Origin: Siphonodentalium dalli
Taxonomy: Eukaryota; Mollusca; Scaphopoda; Gadilida; Siphonodentaliidae
DNA length: 64,000 nucleotides
NCBI GenBank assembly: GCA_032622095.1
Contig: CP136069.1
Location: 162,679,043-162,743,042 of the forward strand
Direction: 5' to 3'
Shown here: in pieces, positions 48,013-59,229 of the stretch
Position numbering within the stretch: position 1 is the first letter of the stretch
Layout: every line of letters starts with the position of its first letter
Notes under the pieces: model-generated
Told to the model about the DNA's origin: nothing
Databases searched by the model: none
Seen by the model: the letters and a program-made list of their open reading frames with translations, nothing else
Translations under genes and position numbers: made by a program

Positions 48013-49294
48013 GTATGCTAAAACTTTAAAATCAATTCTGATACACGCAAACTGTGAGGGGCTTCTCATGTAATATATATTATAGTGCTTTACTCACCAA
48101 GTGTGTCAGAGTGGCCCTGTAGAAGTTCCAATTTTAAATTTTGAAGTTGCTAGTACTCAGATAGGCACTATTGCACTAGCCCAGAAAGTGCTATGGACCC
48201 CATATGGCTCAGTTGAAAAGGTACATGACACATAAGGCCGACATAATCTATCCAGAGATGGTGAATCTGGTATGAAAATATCTAGTCAGCGTAAATTTGT
48301 GATCCACGCAGAAGGATGATTTTTAGCCCTTGTCTCTATACAAAGTGTTACTGTGTACTCACCGAAGAGTGGTATTTTGATTCTCCGGGTAGGCACTATA
48401 CCCAACCAAGACACTCTAATTAACTCGCTGTGTTGTCGTTCCCAGACATCACAGCGTTTTACAACATGCTTATTCTTCTGGAATACTAACTACTAAATCG
48501 CAAGTAAGATACCAAGTTTATGCTATTCATCCACATTTCAACTCACTGGTTGCATATCAAAAGCTATAGGGCTGCAACGTTACACCCCTTACGATACTGT
48601 ATGTTACGTGGATTTTGCTCATGATATGATATACGTATCGGGATTCACTTTAAACTTACAAAATTACTGAAAATTTAACTTGCACTGACGAATAGTGCAA
48701 GGTATAATGATAATTCCATTTCTTATTTCTAATAGCATACCATTCCACGCCTAAACTTGCATAGTCACACTACAAGAATCGAATTTATCAATTAGTTGGA
48801 CCAAATTATCTAGTGTTCAATTCTCGATTTACTACTAACTGGCACTTAAGAACTGCACATGTAGTTAAACGAATATATTAAAATGTGTGAATAATAAGCA
48901 CATCGAGATTCATCTGTCAGCAAAGTACTGTCAATTGATTAAAAAAGGGTGCAGTAATAGCAGCTAATATGCATTGTTTTGATAAGTAAGCACATTGTCA
49001 TACAAAAATACACCGGCAAACAACTACTGATTAACTATAATATTAACAAATGTAAGGGTTTTAGTTAGATCTGATGACATTGGGTCAGGTGTTAAGCTAA
49101 TTGAAATTATTTTGGGCAAATTTCCAAATTAATCTGGTCATTGGTCAATTTGGCAAACGGCAGAGTGTATAATGGTAACACTAGAATCCACAACCTTTTG
49201 CCAACATACGTGTTGTACTTACATATATATGGACAAGTCCATGCAGTCGAGACTGTTGTAAATAAAGGGATAATAATCGCCGTATCACTTACAG
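48013..49294. other. Intron 10
   Basis: No repeat family firmly recognised. A short block near 48160-48250 resembles 50085-50120. Ends with the acceptor cacttacag. Confidence 0.45.
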
Positions 49295-49476
49295 TCAAAC
49301 TTACACTGCACTGATTGGAGCTTCTGGAAATTGGGGACATTTCGCGTTTGATTTTGACCTCGCAGCAGGTTTGGTGACAGTGTTTATCAACGGAGTCTCA
49401 GCCGTAACTGCACCTGTAACCGGGACATCAGTACCACCTGGAATCACAGTCGACATCACAGCTTCAGGGGCAGAAT
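49295..49476 (+). CDS. Exon 11: pentraxin/LamG-like module, part 2
   Basis: A 182-bp exon, phase 2 at the start and phase 1 at the end, between cttacag and gtgagt. It reads QTYTALIGASGNWGHFAF, DFDLAAGLVTVFINGVSAV and ends GITVDITASGAE. GNWGHFAFDFDLAAGLVTVFING matches the G-x-W-x-H-x-x-F...G-x-x-x-x-x-x-x-G core of pentraxin and LamG modules, the clearest part of the domain. Pentraxins bind ligands through calcium, but I cannot verify the binding residues. Confidence 0.87.
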
Positions 49477-50392
49477 GTGAGTTGCATACATAAAATACTG
49501 TTTACCTATAAAATAAAATGTATTTACCAATTTTACAAATTACACGATTCAATTCCTTTCAAGACGAGCGTGCGTTCTTTTTTTTTACAGTTTTCCGGAA
49601 CGACGAAATAAGCCGAGGTCACTTCGTGAGGTCAAATGAATTTGGATTCTTTAAAAAATTATATAAATATGATGATAAAATATATTTTGCAAATTAACAT
49701 TCTTTTGAAATTATATAAACATGATGATAATATATCATTTTTCACAGTAAATTTCAAATTCTTAAAGATCCCATATCCCAAAATTACTATTTCTTCACCG
49801 TCTGGAGTTAAACATCTGTTTCGATACAAGGAAGATGACTTTCAAAGATCAGTGCTATTACATTTCATATTCTGTCTAGTATAGGTATATATACGGACAT
49901 GTGCGGACGACAATGTGAGATTCCAAGAGGTCATGCAAAGTTTACAATGGCTGCGGAGATCGGTAACGGTTATCGGAATAAAAGATGACAAAATCGCTTT
50001 TATTATATTACTATCACAAATGTTCCGTATGAAAACTTATTGTGTTTATCTAAATATTGTTATATAACAAAAACAGAATCCCTTGAATCTAGGTGCCCAG
50101 TTGGTAAGGTGAATGGCACATAGGCCAAGTTAAGTTCAGAAATTACAGTTGTGATGAGAACGGTGTGAACTACGCATCGGAAATGCGACATGATTTGTCC
50201 ATCTAGTTGTGTGTTATAGTTGCTTTCGGTGTTTGGTACATTCAGGAGAATGATTTGCAAGTATAATTAACCCTCTTTTAACAGTCTTTTTTCTCCATTC
50301 CATAAAACTGACAACAATTTGACATGTCCTAATATCTGAAATCACAAAAAACTCCTATAAGACAAACTAAATTTGAATCCATATATCTGCAG
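49477..50392. other. Intron 11
   Basis: No gene. The frame at 49636-49884 is AT-rich intron sequence with a short internal repeat (aaattatataaatatgatg / aaattatataaacatgatg). Confidence 0.5.
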
Positions 50393-50560
50393 CACACGTA
50401 CGCATCAAGGGGATTTATGCCATACCAAAGTCCAATACATTGGATATTATGGGCGCTGCGACGGATTGTGCCTTCGCCTATCCAAACGACACCACGCTTC
50501 TTGCCTTCCTCAGCAACACCACAGCTGGTGGAGTGATGAAGACCGCAAGCCAATGTGATG
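50393..50560 (+). CDS. Exon 12: pentraxin/LamG-like module, part 3
   Basis: A 168-bp phase 1-1 exon between tatctgcag and gtgagt. It reads SHVRIKGIYAIPKSNTLDI, ATDCAFAYPNDTTLLAFLS and ends KTASQCD. The first half looks like the last strands of the jelly roll. Two cysteines then bracket a loop, as in the tail of pentraxin-type modules. NDT and NTT are possible glycosylation sites. The module thus spans three exons, 185 residues. Confidence 0.83.
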
Positions 50561-51758
50561 GTGAGTTTTCTATGGAATAAGGTTTGAAATCTGGTTTACG
50601 TCATGATGATGATCGACTATAGGCTTAAGGGGAATATTGCGGAAAGTCCCCACTTGGAACCAATATAACCAAGTACATGCAGTCTACATTTTATATTGTT
50701 TTTAGCTCAACTTGACAAACTGAAGTATGTGTTGGCGTCCGTCGTCTGTACGTCTGTGTGTACGTGTATCAATCCATCAACAATTTCATTTAGAATGACC
50801 TACAGGTTTCATCACTCATCCGATCGTCAACAAACTTCATGTGGATTTTCGATGTGTCCTCTAAATGGGAGCCATCAATTTTTCCCGAAATTTGTTAAAA
50901 AGTATGGCCGCCATGCAGCCAAATTTGAATCAATCGACACACCCTGCAGACGCATTTATCTGAGAAAATTAATAGTCATGTTTAGGGTCACATCTAGATG
51001 GGAGCGATCGAATTCAAATAATTTTTCGAAGAAAAACATGGTCGCTGATAGCCATCTTGGATTTTACCCTACGTGGAACACCTTACAGACCATATCGCTC
51101 ATCAGATCATCTCCAAATCGTTTTGATTACCACTAGATTTCCTAATTTAGTCGAAAAACATGGCCGCCTGCGACCTTCTTTGGTTTTACTTTTTGTGTGA
51201 CGAAATTCTTCGGGACAACCTACAGACCACATCCCAAATCCAAAGAGAAATGTTTAACTCATTTACAAGCATGTTCGGGATCACTTCTAAATGGGAGCTA
51301 TCGAATTCGAATGATATTCAATAAAAACATGGCTGTCGGCAGCCATATTGAATTTTACTCTTGCATCAATAAATTCTAAGGCATACCATACTGCCAACAT
51401 TTTCCATATTATTGAGCCTAAACTTCGTTTGTCTCTTCGCGTTGACCTCGGGTATTGCTTAAACATTTAAACTTTCTGCATTGCGCATCGCTCCATTGAC
51501 TGTAATAGATTACATTATCCTACTAGGGATGAACATGCCAATAGTCTCCGATGAAAGAGTCAATATAAGAGCCGTCTTCAATTAATATACTATCTCAGCT
51601 CTGACGTTCACAAATAGAAAATTCAATAGGCTGATAATTATCATAGTAACCAACAACCATGGGAAAACAACAAATTGTCTGTGACTAAGCTGTTTGTTTT
51701 TTTAATTCCAGTGACATTTATTGTCAGAACTGTCATGCTGTTTGTTTGTATTTTCTAG
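50561..51758. other. Intron 12 with a dispersed repeat
   Basis: About 50700-51390 is a long copy of the tagctcaactt family, with three or four tandem-like phrases of aaatgggagc, aaaacatggccg and ccatattgaattttact. The 146-codon frame at 50696-51136 lies wholly inside it and is not a gene. Confidence 0.65.
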
Positions 51759-51995
51759 TTATCGACTCATGCTTATCTAGCCCGTGCGGCAGCCACGTGT
51801 GCATCGACGAACTCAATGGTTACCGCTGCGTGTGCACAGCAATGTATACAGGACCAAACTGTGAGACTCCACCAGACCTCTGTTTAGATCATGGGTGTTC
51901 CAACGGATCCACATGCTCCCCCGATAGCAGGAACAATAACTACACGTGTGTCTGTGTTCCTGGAATCAGAGGACTTCTCTGTGACAGACCAATCG
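51759..51995 (+). CDS. Exon 13: two EGF-like domains
   Basis: A 237-bp phase 1-1 exon between tttctag and gtatga, 79 codons. First EGF: VIDSCLSSPCGSHVC, NGYRCVCTAMYTGPNCE. Second EGF: DLCLDHGCSNGSTC, NNYTCVCVPGIRGLLC. Each has six cysteines in the classic C1-C2-C3-C4-C5-C6 spacing with the G-x-x-C end. The first lacks a clear calcium-binding acidic signature, while the second has D-L-C at the start. Two modules in one exon is shared with exon 15. Confidence 0.95.
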
Positions 51996-53384
51996 GTATG
52001 ATATCGCTTCTAATGGTTCTTTTGGAACATTACAGTATGGCAGTGGGCACACTGAAGTGACTGAGCGCCAGTCAATGTTTTAGATATGTATGTGATAACC
52101 CTACCTTTTCTTTGCCATTGGTTCCCAGATCTGGATGAAGCTTGGTATGGAGGTACGGCATCTTTCAAATGAGAGGTAAAATACATAAATTGCGTCTTTT
52201 GTTCTTGAGTTAATTATTCTTCGTTTATCTCTGGAAATCTTAGTCTTTTTGTCGGTCCGGCGGACATTGTCTCCGCGCATATATCTCAACCATTGGACCT
52301 GAATAAAATTTAGTATGGAAGCTCGTTGCTTGCATTTTCCGTTCTAGAGTTATCCTTGTTTGTGTATTTTAAATGTTGTGCACATGTTTAAATTTAGCGC
52401 GATGGGGGTATGCCAGCACCCGAGTTGCAACTTATAATTTAATTACAATATTAATACTATATCGCACAAAGTATTGATACATTCTCATTGTGAAATAATT
52501 TAATGTTTTTTGGCCAAATTGATCAAAATGGCAGGTTACTTTACAACTTAGCCATCTGAAGATGGTCGGCGAAATAATGGTTAGACGTGTTAGATAAAAG
52601 ATGAGAACATTAAGTCACATCAATGTCTTGAGATTTCGTTCTCATTATAGCAGCTATATCTAGCTACCAATAAAGTATCCAGATATTTTACATGATTTAA
52701 GAAATAAACTTAGTTTGAGTGTGTTTTATTGAAGGGTATAGCAATGTGGATGTTGGTCACACTATATGTGCCCCAATGGACATAGAGTCATACCCATCAA
52801 CAAGACACACTCAAGCTACAGTCATTTCATATATCTACATGTATATAGATTGTTCCTGATTAATATATCTACAATCAGCTGAATATTGTTTTCTGAAATC
52901 TGTCTGCAGTTTGGATATTATACCATGCCGCACTGTAAGCGAAATATTCTACCTGTGAATTATCGATTGACTAGCGACAGCTGTTGTTCTATCTACCGCG
53001 TTTAGTCATCTAGGTCAACAAGACGTGACGTCGCTTCATGTTATTGTGTGTATTGCGGGGATATGAAATACATTATCCAATTGGCAGTCGATGGATTTAA
53101 TGTGATACGCGCATGTTATGTAAATACTATTGTATATATATGATTCAATTTAACAGGAATTAAATTAATATTATAATGCGTTCAGAACTATACATTATTT
53201 CTTCACTTTCACATAATCAATGGTAGCCTTTGAGTCTGTGTGAATAGTTGCCATGGTAACATTGTACTTGTAGTGGTGGCATACATTGTGTAATTACATA
53301 AATTGTATATGTTGTAATATGGATTTATCATTATCTCCGGATAGAAATGTTCTATTTCACAACTAAATATTTTTTTACCCACAG
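51996..53384. other. Intron 13
   Basis: About 52120-52370 is a degraded dispersed repeat shared with 38330-38680. An imperfect inverted repeat of about 104 bp lies at about 52713-52816 (ttgagtgtgtt / aacacactcaa-like arms). No gene. Confidence 0.5.
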
Positions 53385-53549
53385 TTGATGGTAAATGGGG
53401 AGGCTGGTTGCCATGGCAACCGTGTACCGCAACTTGTGGCGGCGGCACCAGAGAGAAAACAAGACGATGTGACAGTCCAGGTCCAGACTCACACGGACGT
53501 CCGTGTTTGGGCGTTGATACAGAGACTGGCTCATGTGGCACCGACTCAT
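53385..53549 (+). CDS. Exon 14: thrombospondin type 1 domain
   Basis: A 165-bp phase 1-1 exon between acccacag and gtgagt. It reads VDGKWGGWLPWQPCTATC, GGGTREKTRRCDSP, GRPCLGVDTETGSC and GTDS, with the final cysteine split across the junction with exon 15. WGGWLPWQPC is a tandem W-x-x-W motif typical of C-mannosylated TSP1 repeats, and CTATCGGGT is the usual core. Six cysteines when joined. Confidence 0.95.
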
Positions 53550-54810
53550 GTGAGTTTCATATTGCTATTCATAAATATGTGCGTACAACTCTGAACAGTA
53601 ACGTTGACTTAGGTAAAGGTAGCTGACGCACAGAGATGTATATATTACTCGAATCCAATGGTATATCGCCAACAGTTATTGCATTGTGTCGATCGAGCAA
53701 ACATGCACCATATACGATTACATGTTGTGTGTGCTTGAAGTAAACTGACTAAAATACGTTATTTCAGCATCGATTTCCCACTATTGAGAACATATACTCA
53801 ACTACAGAGTGAAAATAGAGCTAATGTTTATGATGGCTTAATCAATCAATTCCACTGAAATTCAATTCATTTTCATTATTATGGTTTGAACTGCTTTAAG
53901 TGAACGTAGACGTTCGCTAAGGCTTTCAAAATATATTAATCCATTAGCTGTTTGCCAGAACGAGACAATTAACCCTGTATATACTAAATACTCATTTTCG
54001 AGTAGTTCATTTGGAAATGTTCAGATAATAATTTCAACAAGGTCTTTTGATAAAATTTGTCTGCACTTGTATTTTATTTTATCCGATCTGAGGGTCCTAT
54101 ATTACTATTTCTTTGGCTTTGGGGGTAAAAAATATTGATTCGAGTCGAGGAACCCATCAAACAAAGCTCAGAGTTATTAGATATTGATTTTTGAAATTTG
54201 TTAATTGCTCGAGATGAGTACTAATAACTGACGTCAATTTGGTAACCTGCTCGAGATTTGTACACCGAAACTCAATTCAAACAGACAAGGATGGATAACT
54301 CTATAATCAAGTGGTAATCAGGCAATTTTGCCTGAGATCTGGGTCAGAAAGTATTCCCGATAATGAAAAATAACAGATTTCTAAAATTGATATCTAACAA
54401 ATCTGAGCTTTGATGGGTGACTTCCTCGACTCGAATCAAATATTTTTGACCCCCGAAGCCATTGAAATAGTAATTGAGAGGAGTTTTATCGTATTGAGTA
54501 CCTTTAAGCACATCCTGGTTGAATATCTACCATATATGGTGGGTTATTCTCACATTCAAGCTGTTGGTGTCATTCATGTTATTTTGCATGCGAAGTGATA
54601 GACCCCCCATAGCTTATCAATACCACTCAGGACAGTGGGTGTTTTTCCTCAATTAATTGAATTTCTTGGGTAAAGGGTTAAGTCAATTTATGTTCATTGT
54701 GAAACTGACATCTATTTAGAATCTCCAACTATAAAAGTGACATTGCTATGATTTTAATCAATTAAATGATACTAAAATACAAACGAACCAACCATATGTT
54801 TTACTTTCAG
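53550..54810. other. Intron 14 with an inverted repeat
   Basis: About 54106-54210 and 54385-54480 form imperfect inverted arms (ctttggctttggggg / cccccgaagcca; attcgagtcgagga / tcctcgactcgaat; ctcagagttattagatat). The same family is present at 3943-4160. No gene. Confidence 0.6.
54106..54480. repeat. Inverted-repeat element, about 375 bp
   Basis: Arms of about 100 bp enclose 175 bp of unrelated sequence. Likely a short non-autonomous element of which 3943-4160 is a single-arm relative. Confidence 0.6.
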
Positions 54811-55044
54811 GTGGCAAGCCATGTTCATCCTCTCCGTGTGGTGTTGACCATATATGCAGCGATGGGATTGGTAGTTATGAATGTCATTGTAACAATGGTT
54901 ACACAGGAATAAATTGTGAGGTTTCGCCCGCTGTCTGCGAAGAAAATCAGTGCAAGCATGGCGCCACATGTCAGTCCCAGGGAGACAACTACACGTGTTC
55001 CTGTCCCGATGGAATTACTGGAGAATTATGTGAAAATGTCATCC
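54811..55044 (+). CDS. Exon 15: two EGF-like domains
   Basis: A 234-bp phase 1-1 exon between ctttcag and gtgagt. First EGF: CGKPCSSSPCGVDHIC, GSYECHCNNGYTGINCE. Second EGF: VCEENQCKHGATC, NYTCSCPDGITGELCE. The incoming phase-1 base makes the cysteine that closes the TSP1 of exon 14. It resembles exon 13 in length, in phase, in having two EGF modules, and in wording (SSPCG...C, NYTC-C). Confidence 0.95.
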
Positions 55045-56210
55045 GTGAGTTTGTTTCGAACATACCATATACTACTCGTATTTAAATTTGCACAGTATTA
55101 TTTTTCGCTCAGTTTTAAATTTGCACACTTTGAATTGGTGCACACTGATTTGCGAATTCAAAACTGACAAACCTATTTCCATAAAATGTATCGGATGGCA
55201 GTTAATAGCAATTGCTATTACATTTAACGACCACTAGGATATAAATATACATGTAGTACAGGCAGATAGTAACTATTAGTTGTATTGTGGTGAAGTTATA
55301 ATTATGTAATTCTATTGCACTTGGTCCAATAACAATTATTACATAATCCGATAGTTAACATCCTTGACATGGCATCAACTAAGTATATTGAACACCACGA
55401 CCATCGAATGGCTGCTGATTCAAGAAATACAGTATGCATGTTACCATTGTGTGATGGTCCAGGAAAATTACATGAATATTTATATACAAACACGATAAAT
55501 AAATTTATTTTGTTTTCTTGTGTTCACTAAAATTTATTAGTCATTCTATTTTTCGCTCAGTTTTAACTTCACGCACTGATGGGTGCGCGAATTAAGGTAC
55601 TTCCTGTATTGAACAATTTTGCACGTTAATGGCAACATTCTCTGTTAGAAAATTAGCAGGATATCTGATCTGAAAATTATAATTTATTCTTTTCTCTAAT
55701 AGTTTATTCATTGTCATATGAGCTAGCTGCAATCTTATATTTGGAAAATTAAAATGTTGCAAGGATGTCCCCACAGTATATTGAAAATTGTCACGTTAAA
55801 CCCTGTTTCATGAAATCATTAGCAGCCATCTTGGACTCGATTTTGGATTGCTCATATGGGCCAAGGGTTCATGCACATTGTTACACATCATTATTAACAC
55901 ACACTATCAGCGGAGAACTAAGATTATGTTTTGGGGTTACCCGGTACTTCTGCTAGATTGTGTTTTTTAGTTCATATTGACGTTGGTAAATCATGCAGTC
56001 AAAGCGATGTGTGATATGTGATATGTAACTGAAAGTCCTCAGGCTCTCACACGACAGTGGAGGCCATTCAGTGGTTAATATTATACGGGAGCTATGACGT
56101 CTAATTTTAAATTTTAAATAGATTAAAAGAATAAACAATTATTATTGCGAAAATTGATGAACTTGATTTGTTTGGATGCTATTATATATTATATTTATGA
56201 TATTATCCAG
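55045..56210. other. Intron 15
   Basis: A tttttcgctcagtttta phrase occurs at about 55093 and 55550 in direct orientation, a possible diverged duplication. Otherwise nothing recognised. Confidence 0.45.
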
Positions 56211-56381
56211 TGAATGGTGGATGGGGTAATTGGACCGGGTGGACACATTGTAGTGTGAGTTGTGCAGGAGGAACCAGACACAGAGAGCGATTGTGCAATG
56301 ATCCCAAGCCACAGTTCGGTGACGTGCCATGTCAGGGAATGGCGACAGAAGAGGGCCCGTGCTCAACTGATCCATGTCCAG
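56211..56381 (+). CDS. Exon 16: thrombospondin type 1 domain
   Basis: A 171-bp phase 1-1 exon between attatccag and gtacat. It reads LNGGWGNWTGWTHCSVSC, AGGTRHRERLCNDP, VPCQGMATEEGPC and ends TDPCP. WGNWTGWTHC is the W-x-x-W motif and CSVSCAGGT the core. It is a close structural counterpart of exon 14 (165 bp, same phase, same placement after a double-EGF exon). Confidence 0.95.
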
Positions 56382-58303
56382 GTACATGTATAACAACCCG
56401 GCATGATCATTTTCGTCTATAGACTTCATACGTATGTGTGGCGTCACATCAAATTTACAATACAGATCATACAGTATCGCTAACATTTTCGAGCTTATAC
56501 ATTATTTTTTTAGAAATAATAAAGTGACTTCATTTTTAGCACAAAAGCGAAGAATCAGCAGTGGACGCGATAAAAAGAAAATTGAAACTTCTGATGAGCT
56601 CCCATATGATAATGAACAATTAACTGATTTATTTATAAACATTTGTTATACATAAATCATTCCATTTTAGATCAATTTTGTTCATTAGCAAGAAAACTGA
56701 TGTTGCATTACTAGACATGCTTTAATCAAGTGGAATCTATGCCTAAAGGTGGCATGCTTAACTATAGGCTTAATGTTTTAGCGACATATAACATTATACA
56801 GTTGTTGCCCGATGTCGAGGGAGACATTGAGATTTGTCACCCGCTCGAGAACGGAATGTCTCCCGAGGAGCACAGCTCCGAGGGAGACATTCCGTTCTCG
56901 AGCGGGTGACAACTCTCAATGTCTCCCGAGAAGAAGGGCAACAACTGTTTTGTTATCCGATTACACCACAGGAAAAAATCCTTGCCATCCACACGCACGA
57001 TGTTGCACTGAGTCACGAGTGCTTTCTTTCCCGATTATGTATATTTTCAGTAACTACTTATATAATTATATCGTTCTGTTCCAAATACGATAGTCAAGCC
57101 GTTAATCGTTTGATAATCAGCGTTTATTTACGATCATTTTGGTGGTTAAATCGTCAATATCGGTCCATGCAATGTAAACCAATAAGCCATATAGGTATGT
57201 TATCGCCTTCTGCAATGTGGAATATTCAATGTCGCCATGCGCGCGGAATGTACTCGCGATGTTCATTTCATAACGGTCTTCCCCGAAAGCTATTGGGAAG
57301 TTGTCAATTTCATTAATGTACATTCATATGTGTCAGTGCTCCCAGGACATGGCGATCCTCAAATAAAATACTTCTATGATCACATTGCAGACATCCCGGA
57401 GAGGTCTGTTATCATGGATAAGCGTATAGTACCATTCATTCGCGACAAACGTATATGCATTACGTTGTCTACCAGCAAACATTTATAACCAACCAACCTG
57501 AAGGGATCCACTCTTTCAATCTTGCACCATAATGTCGACATGAACTTATTGAATCACCGAGATGTTTCGATGTAAAAAGTACATAATAACGCTTGTCCGA
57601 TAAAAGTATCAACTTAAAAGTTCGAATATTAGTGTTCACTAAATATATGCAAATTAGCAAACACCACAACTGGTGTGTTTTGCGAATCCGTGGGGTATAT
57701 AAGATCTATGATTGTTAGTACATTATAGTGATGTGAAATAGATGAGTTACTGCAATGTGCGTTTGGAGATATTCTTGCATTATAACATCAGGCGGGCGAC
57801 AAAAACAATGTCTCCCGGCTCAGATGGCGACAGTGTGATTTGTCGCCCGGCACGTGGCACGAAATGGGCCAATCAGAAGGGTGGAAAATAGGGAGGAGCG
57901 TAACAATAAATACTATGCACTATTACAGTATAGACCTATATCAGCACGGGGGCAATGTCTAAGCAATAGGTATATTGAAGCATATACTCAATCCAATTAT
58001 ATAGTTATTACCATGCATTAGGCATAATTATAGGTTCAATACTATTTATAATAACTTTCGAAAGGTACTAATGTTCTTTCCTTTAACATCCTACCAGGTT
58101 ATTTCCATATGTCGTGAATATTATCATTTTATCAAAACATATATGCATGAATCAAAAATTGTTTCTATTTTAGATTATTTCTATGTAATTTAACCGTTTG
58201 AACAATATTAACTATGCACATCTTTTAGAACAACACGTGGTTTTACAGTTAAGTATAATTACTATTTATTGTTTATTATTATAATAACTGCGTTTCTATG
58301 TAG
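56382..58303. other. Intron 16 with palindromic element
   Basis: Contains the palindrome at 56799-56947 and a smaller related hairpin near 57790-57860 (gggcgacaaa / tttgtcgccc, with aatgtctcccgg). The 160-codon frame at 56834-57316 begins inside the palindrome and has no conserved features, so I do not call it. Confidence 0.6.
56799..56947. repeat. Near-perfect palindrome, 149 bp
   Basis: Outer arms cagttgttgccc and gggcaacaactg; inner arms gagggagacattgag / ctcaatgtctcccgag and acccgctcgagaacgg / ccgttctcgagcgggt around a ggagcacagctcc core. GC-rich compared with its surroundings. A MITE-type hairpin. Confidence 0.88.
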
Positions 58304-58510
58304 TTTGCATCAGGAGTGCGATTCGAGCACCCACGAATGGACACTTGAGTTGCACAGCGGAAGGAGAACTGCTTGTCTGTGTTATGGACTGTGACGACGG
58401 CTATATTACACCACCGGGACTGAATTTTGAGAATGAGTACAAGTGTGGAAGAACAACAAATTACTTATGGAATGGCATGGAGGCTGTGAGGACCCCACGG
58501 TCATGTTCAA
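58304..58510 (+). CDS. Exon 17: sushi/CCP domain
   Basis: A 207-bp phase 1-1 exon between ctatgtag and gtgagt. It reads VCIRSAIRAPTNGHLSC, CVMDCDDGYITPPG, EYKCGRTTNYLWNG and ends RTPRSCS. Six cysteines, with P-x-NG near the start and DCDDGY in the middle. The tryptophan lies earlier than usual before the last cysteine, so the module is somewhat divergent. This is the last exon I can see. The intron that follows contains the 5-kb palindrome. Confidence 0.88.
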
Positions 58511-59229
58511 GTGAGTTTGCATTGGTTTAAGTGTGTCAACCTCGCTTTTTATATGCGGGATTCAGGTCGTATAGAGGCCGAGCGCAGCATCAATTAGTCC
58601 AGGAGATATTGGTCGACCTCTGCACCCCCCCAGGACTTAACTTCACCCCACTAATTTTCTTCCTTACGGTCTCCTCTAATGTTTTTCACTTGTTAACAAG
58701 AAAAAAAAGCGGCCGCAGAGAATCCAGACAAGATGGCGTCCATCATGGCGGCCATTTTTTTTAAATGCACCAGGTCTCTTTGATCGCCGTTATAGTAAAG
58801 ATGATGTCACATGCCGTCTTGTTTTCCGCTCGATTCGTTATGCTAATATACAACCATTACAAATTAGCCAAACATCCTACACCAGAATCCAATATGGCGG
58901 CCAAGATGGCCGCCGAAATGTGAAAATATGCTATTTTTCTGACATGTTACCACCTTTCGTTTGTCTCTGTGGGAATATGTTGGCATCTTTGGGTCATGTT
59001 ATACATTTATCATATAGAGGAGTCATTTGCGACCACATGGGGTCCATAATATACATTCATTGTGGGATATTTTTGTCCGAGATCACGTTTTCCCAAATGC
59101 CGGTATAATAGGTCAAAGCCGAATCTACGATTAATAAAGCGATGTAATGTTTCGAATCAATGAATGCTATTGCTATTATAACAACACCCATGCATATATA
59201 TGTGCAGGAGATACTCAAGCTAGGATTCC

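Larger units (their letters stand above)
4499..58510 (+). other. SVEP1/polydom-like mosaic gene (17 exons, partial)
   Basis: Gene-level entry. Seventeen exons totalling 3375 bp (1125 codons) join in one frame with GT-AG introns. Order: CCP, CCP, HYR, CCP, CCP, unclassified two-exon domain, GCC2/GCC3, GCC2/GCC3, pentraxin/LamG-like (three exons), EGF-EGF, TSP1, EGF-EGF, TSP1, CCP. The first exon starts in phase 1, so the gene begins upstream of 4499. The last exon ends in phase 1 and no further exon is visible, so it continues past the window. CCP, HYR, ephrin-like, EGF and pentraxin modules are the known repertoire of SVEP1 (polydom), a secreted matrix protein that in vertebrates binds integrin alpha9beta1. 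TSP1 modules and this order are different, so orthology is an inference. It could equally be an invertebrate-specific mosaic of the same modules. Introns run from about 0.8 to 13 kb and hold nearly all the mobile DNA described below. Confidence 0.85.

Noticed and set aside
50696-51136. Open frame of 146 codons on the + strand
   Set aside because: It lies wholly inside a dispersed repeat that recurs at 28.3 and 34.1 kb.
56834-57316. Longest open frame of the window apart from gag, 160 codons on the + strand
   Set aside because: Its first part lies inside a near-perfect palindrome and the rest has no domain, codon or splice support.
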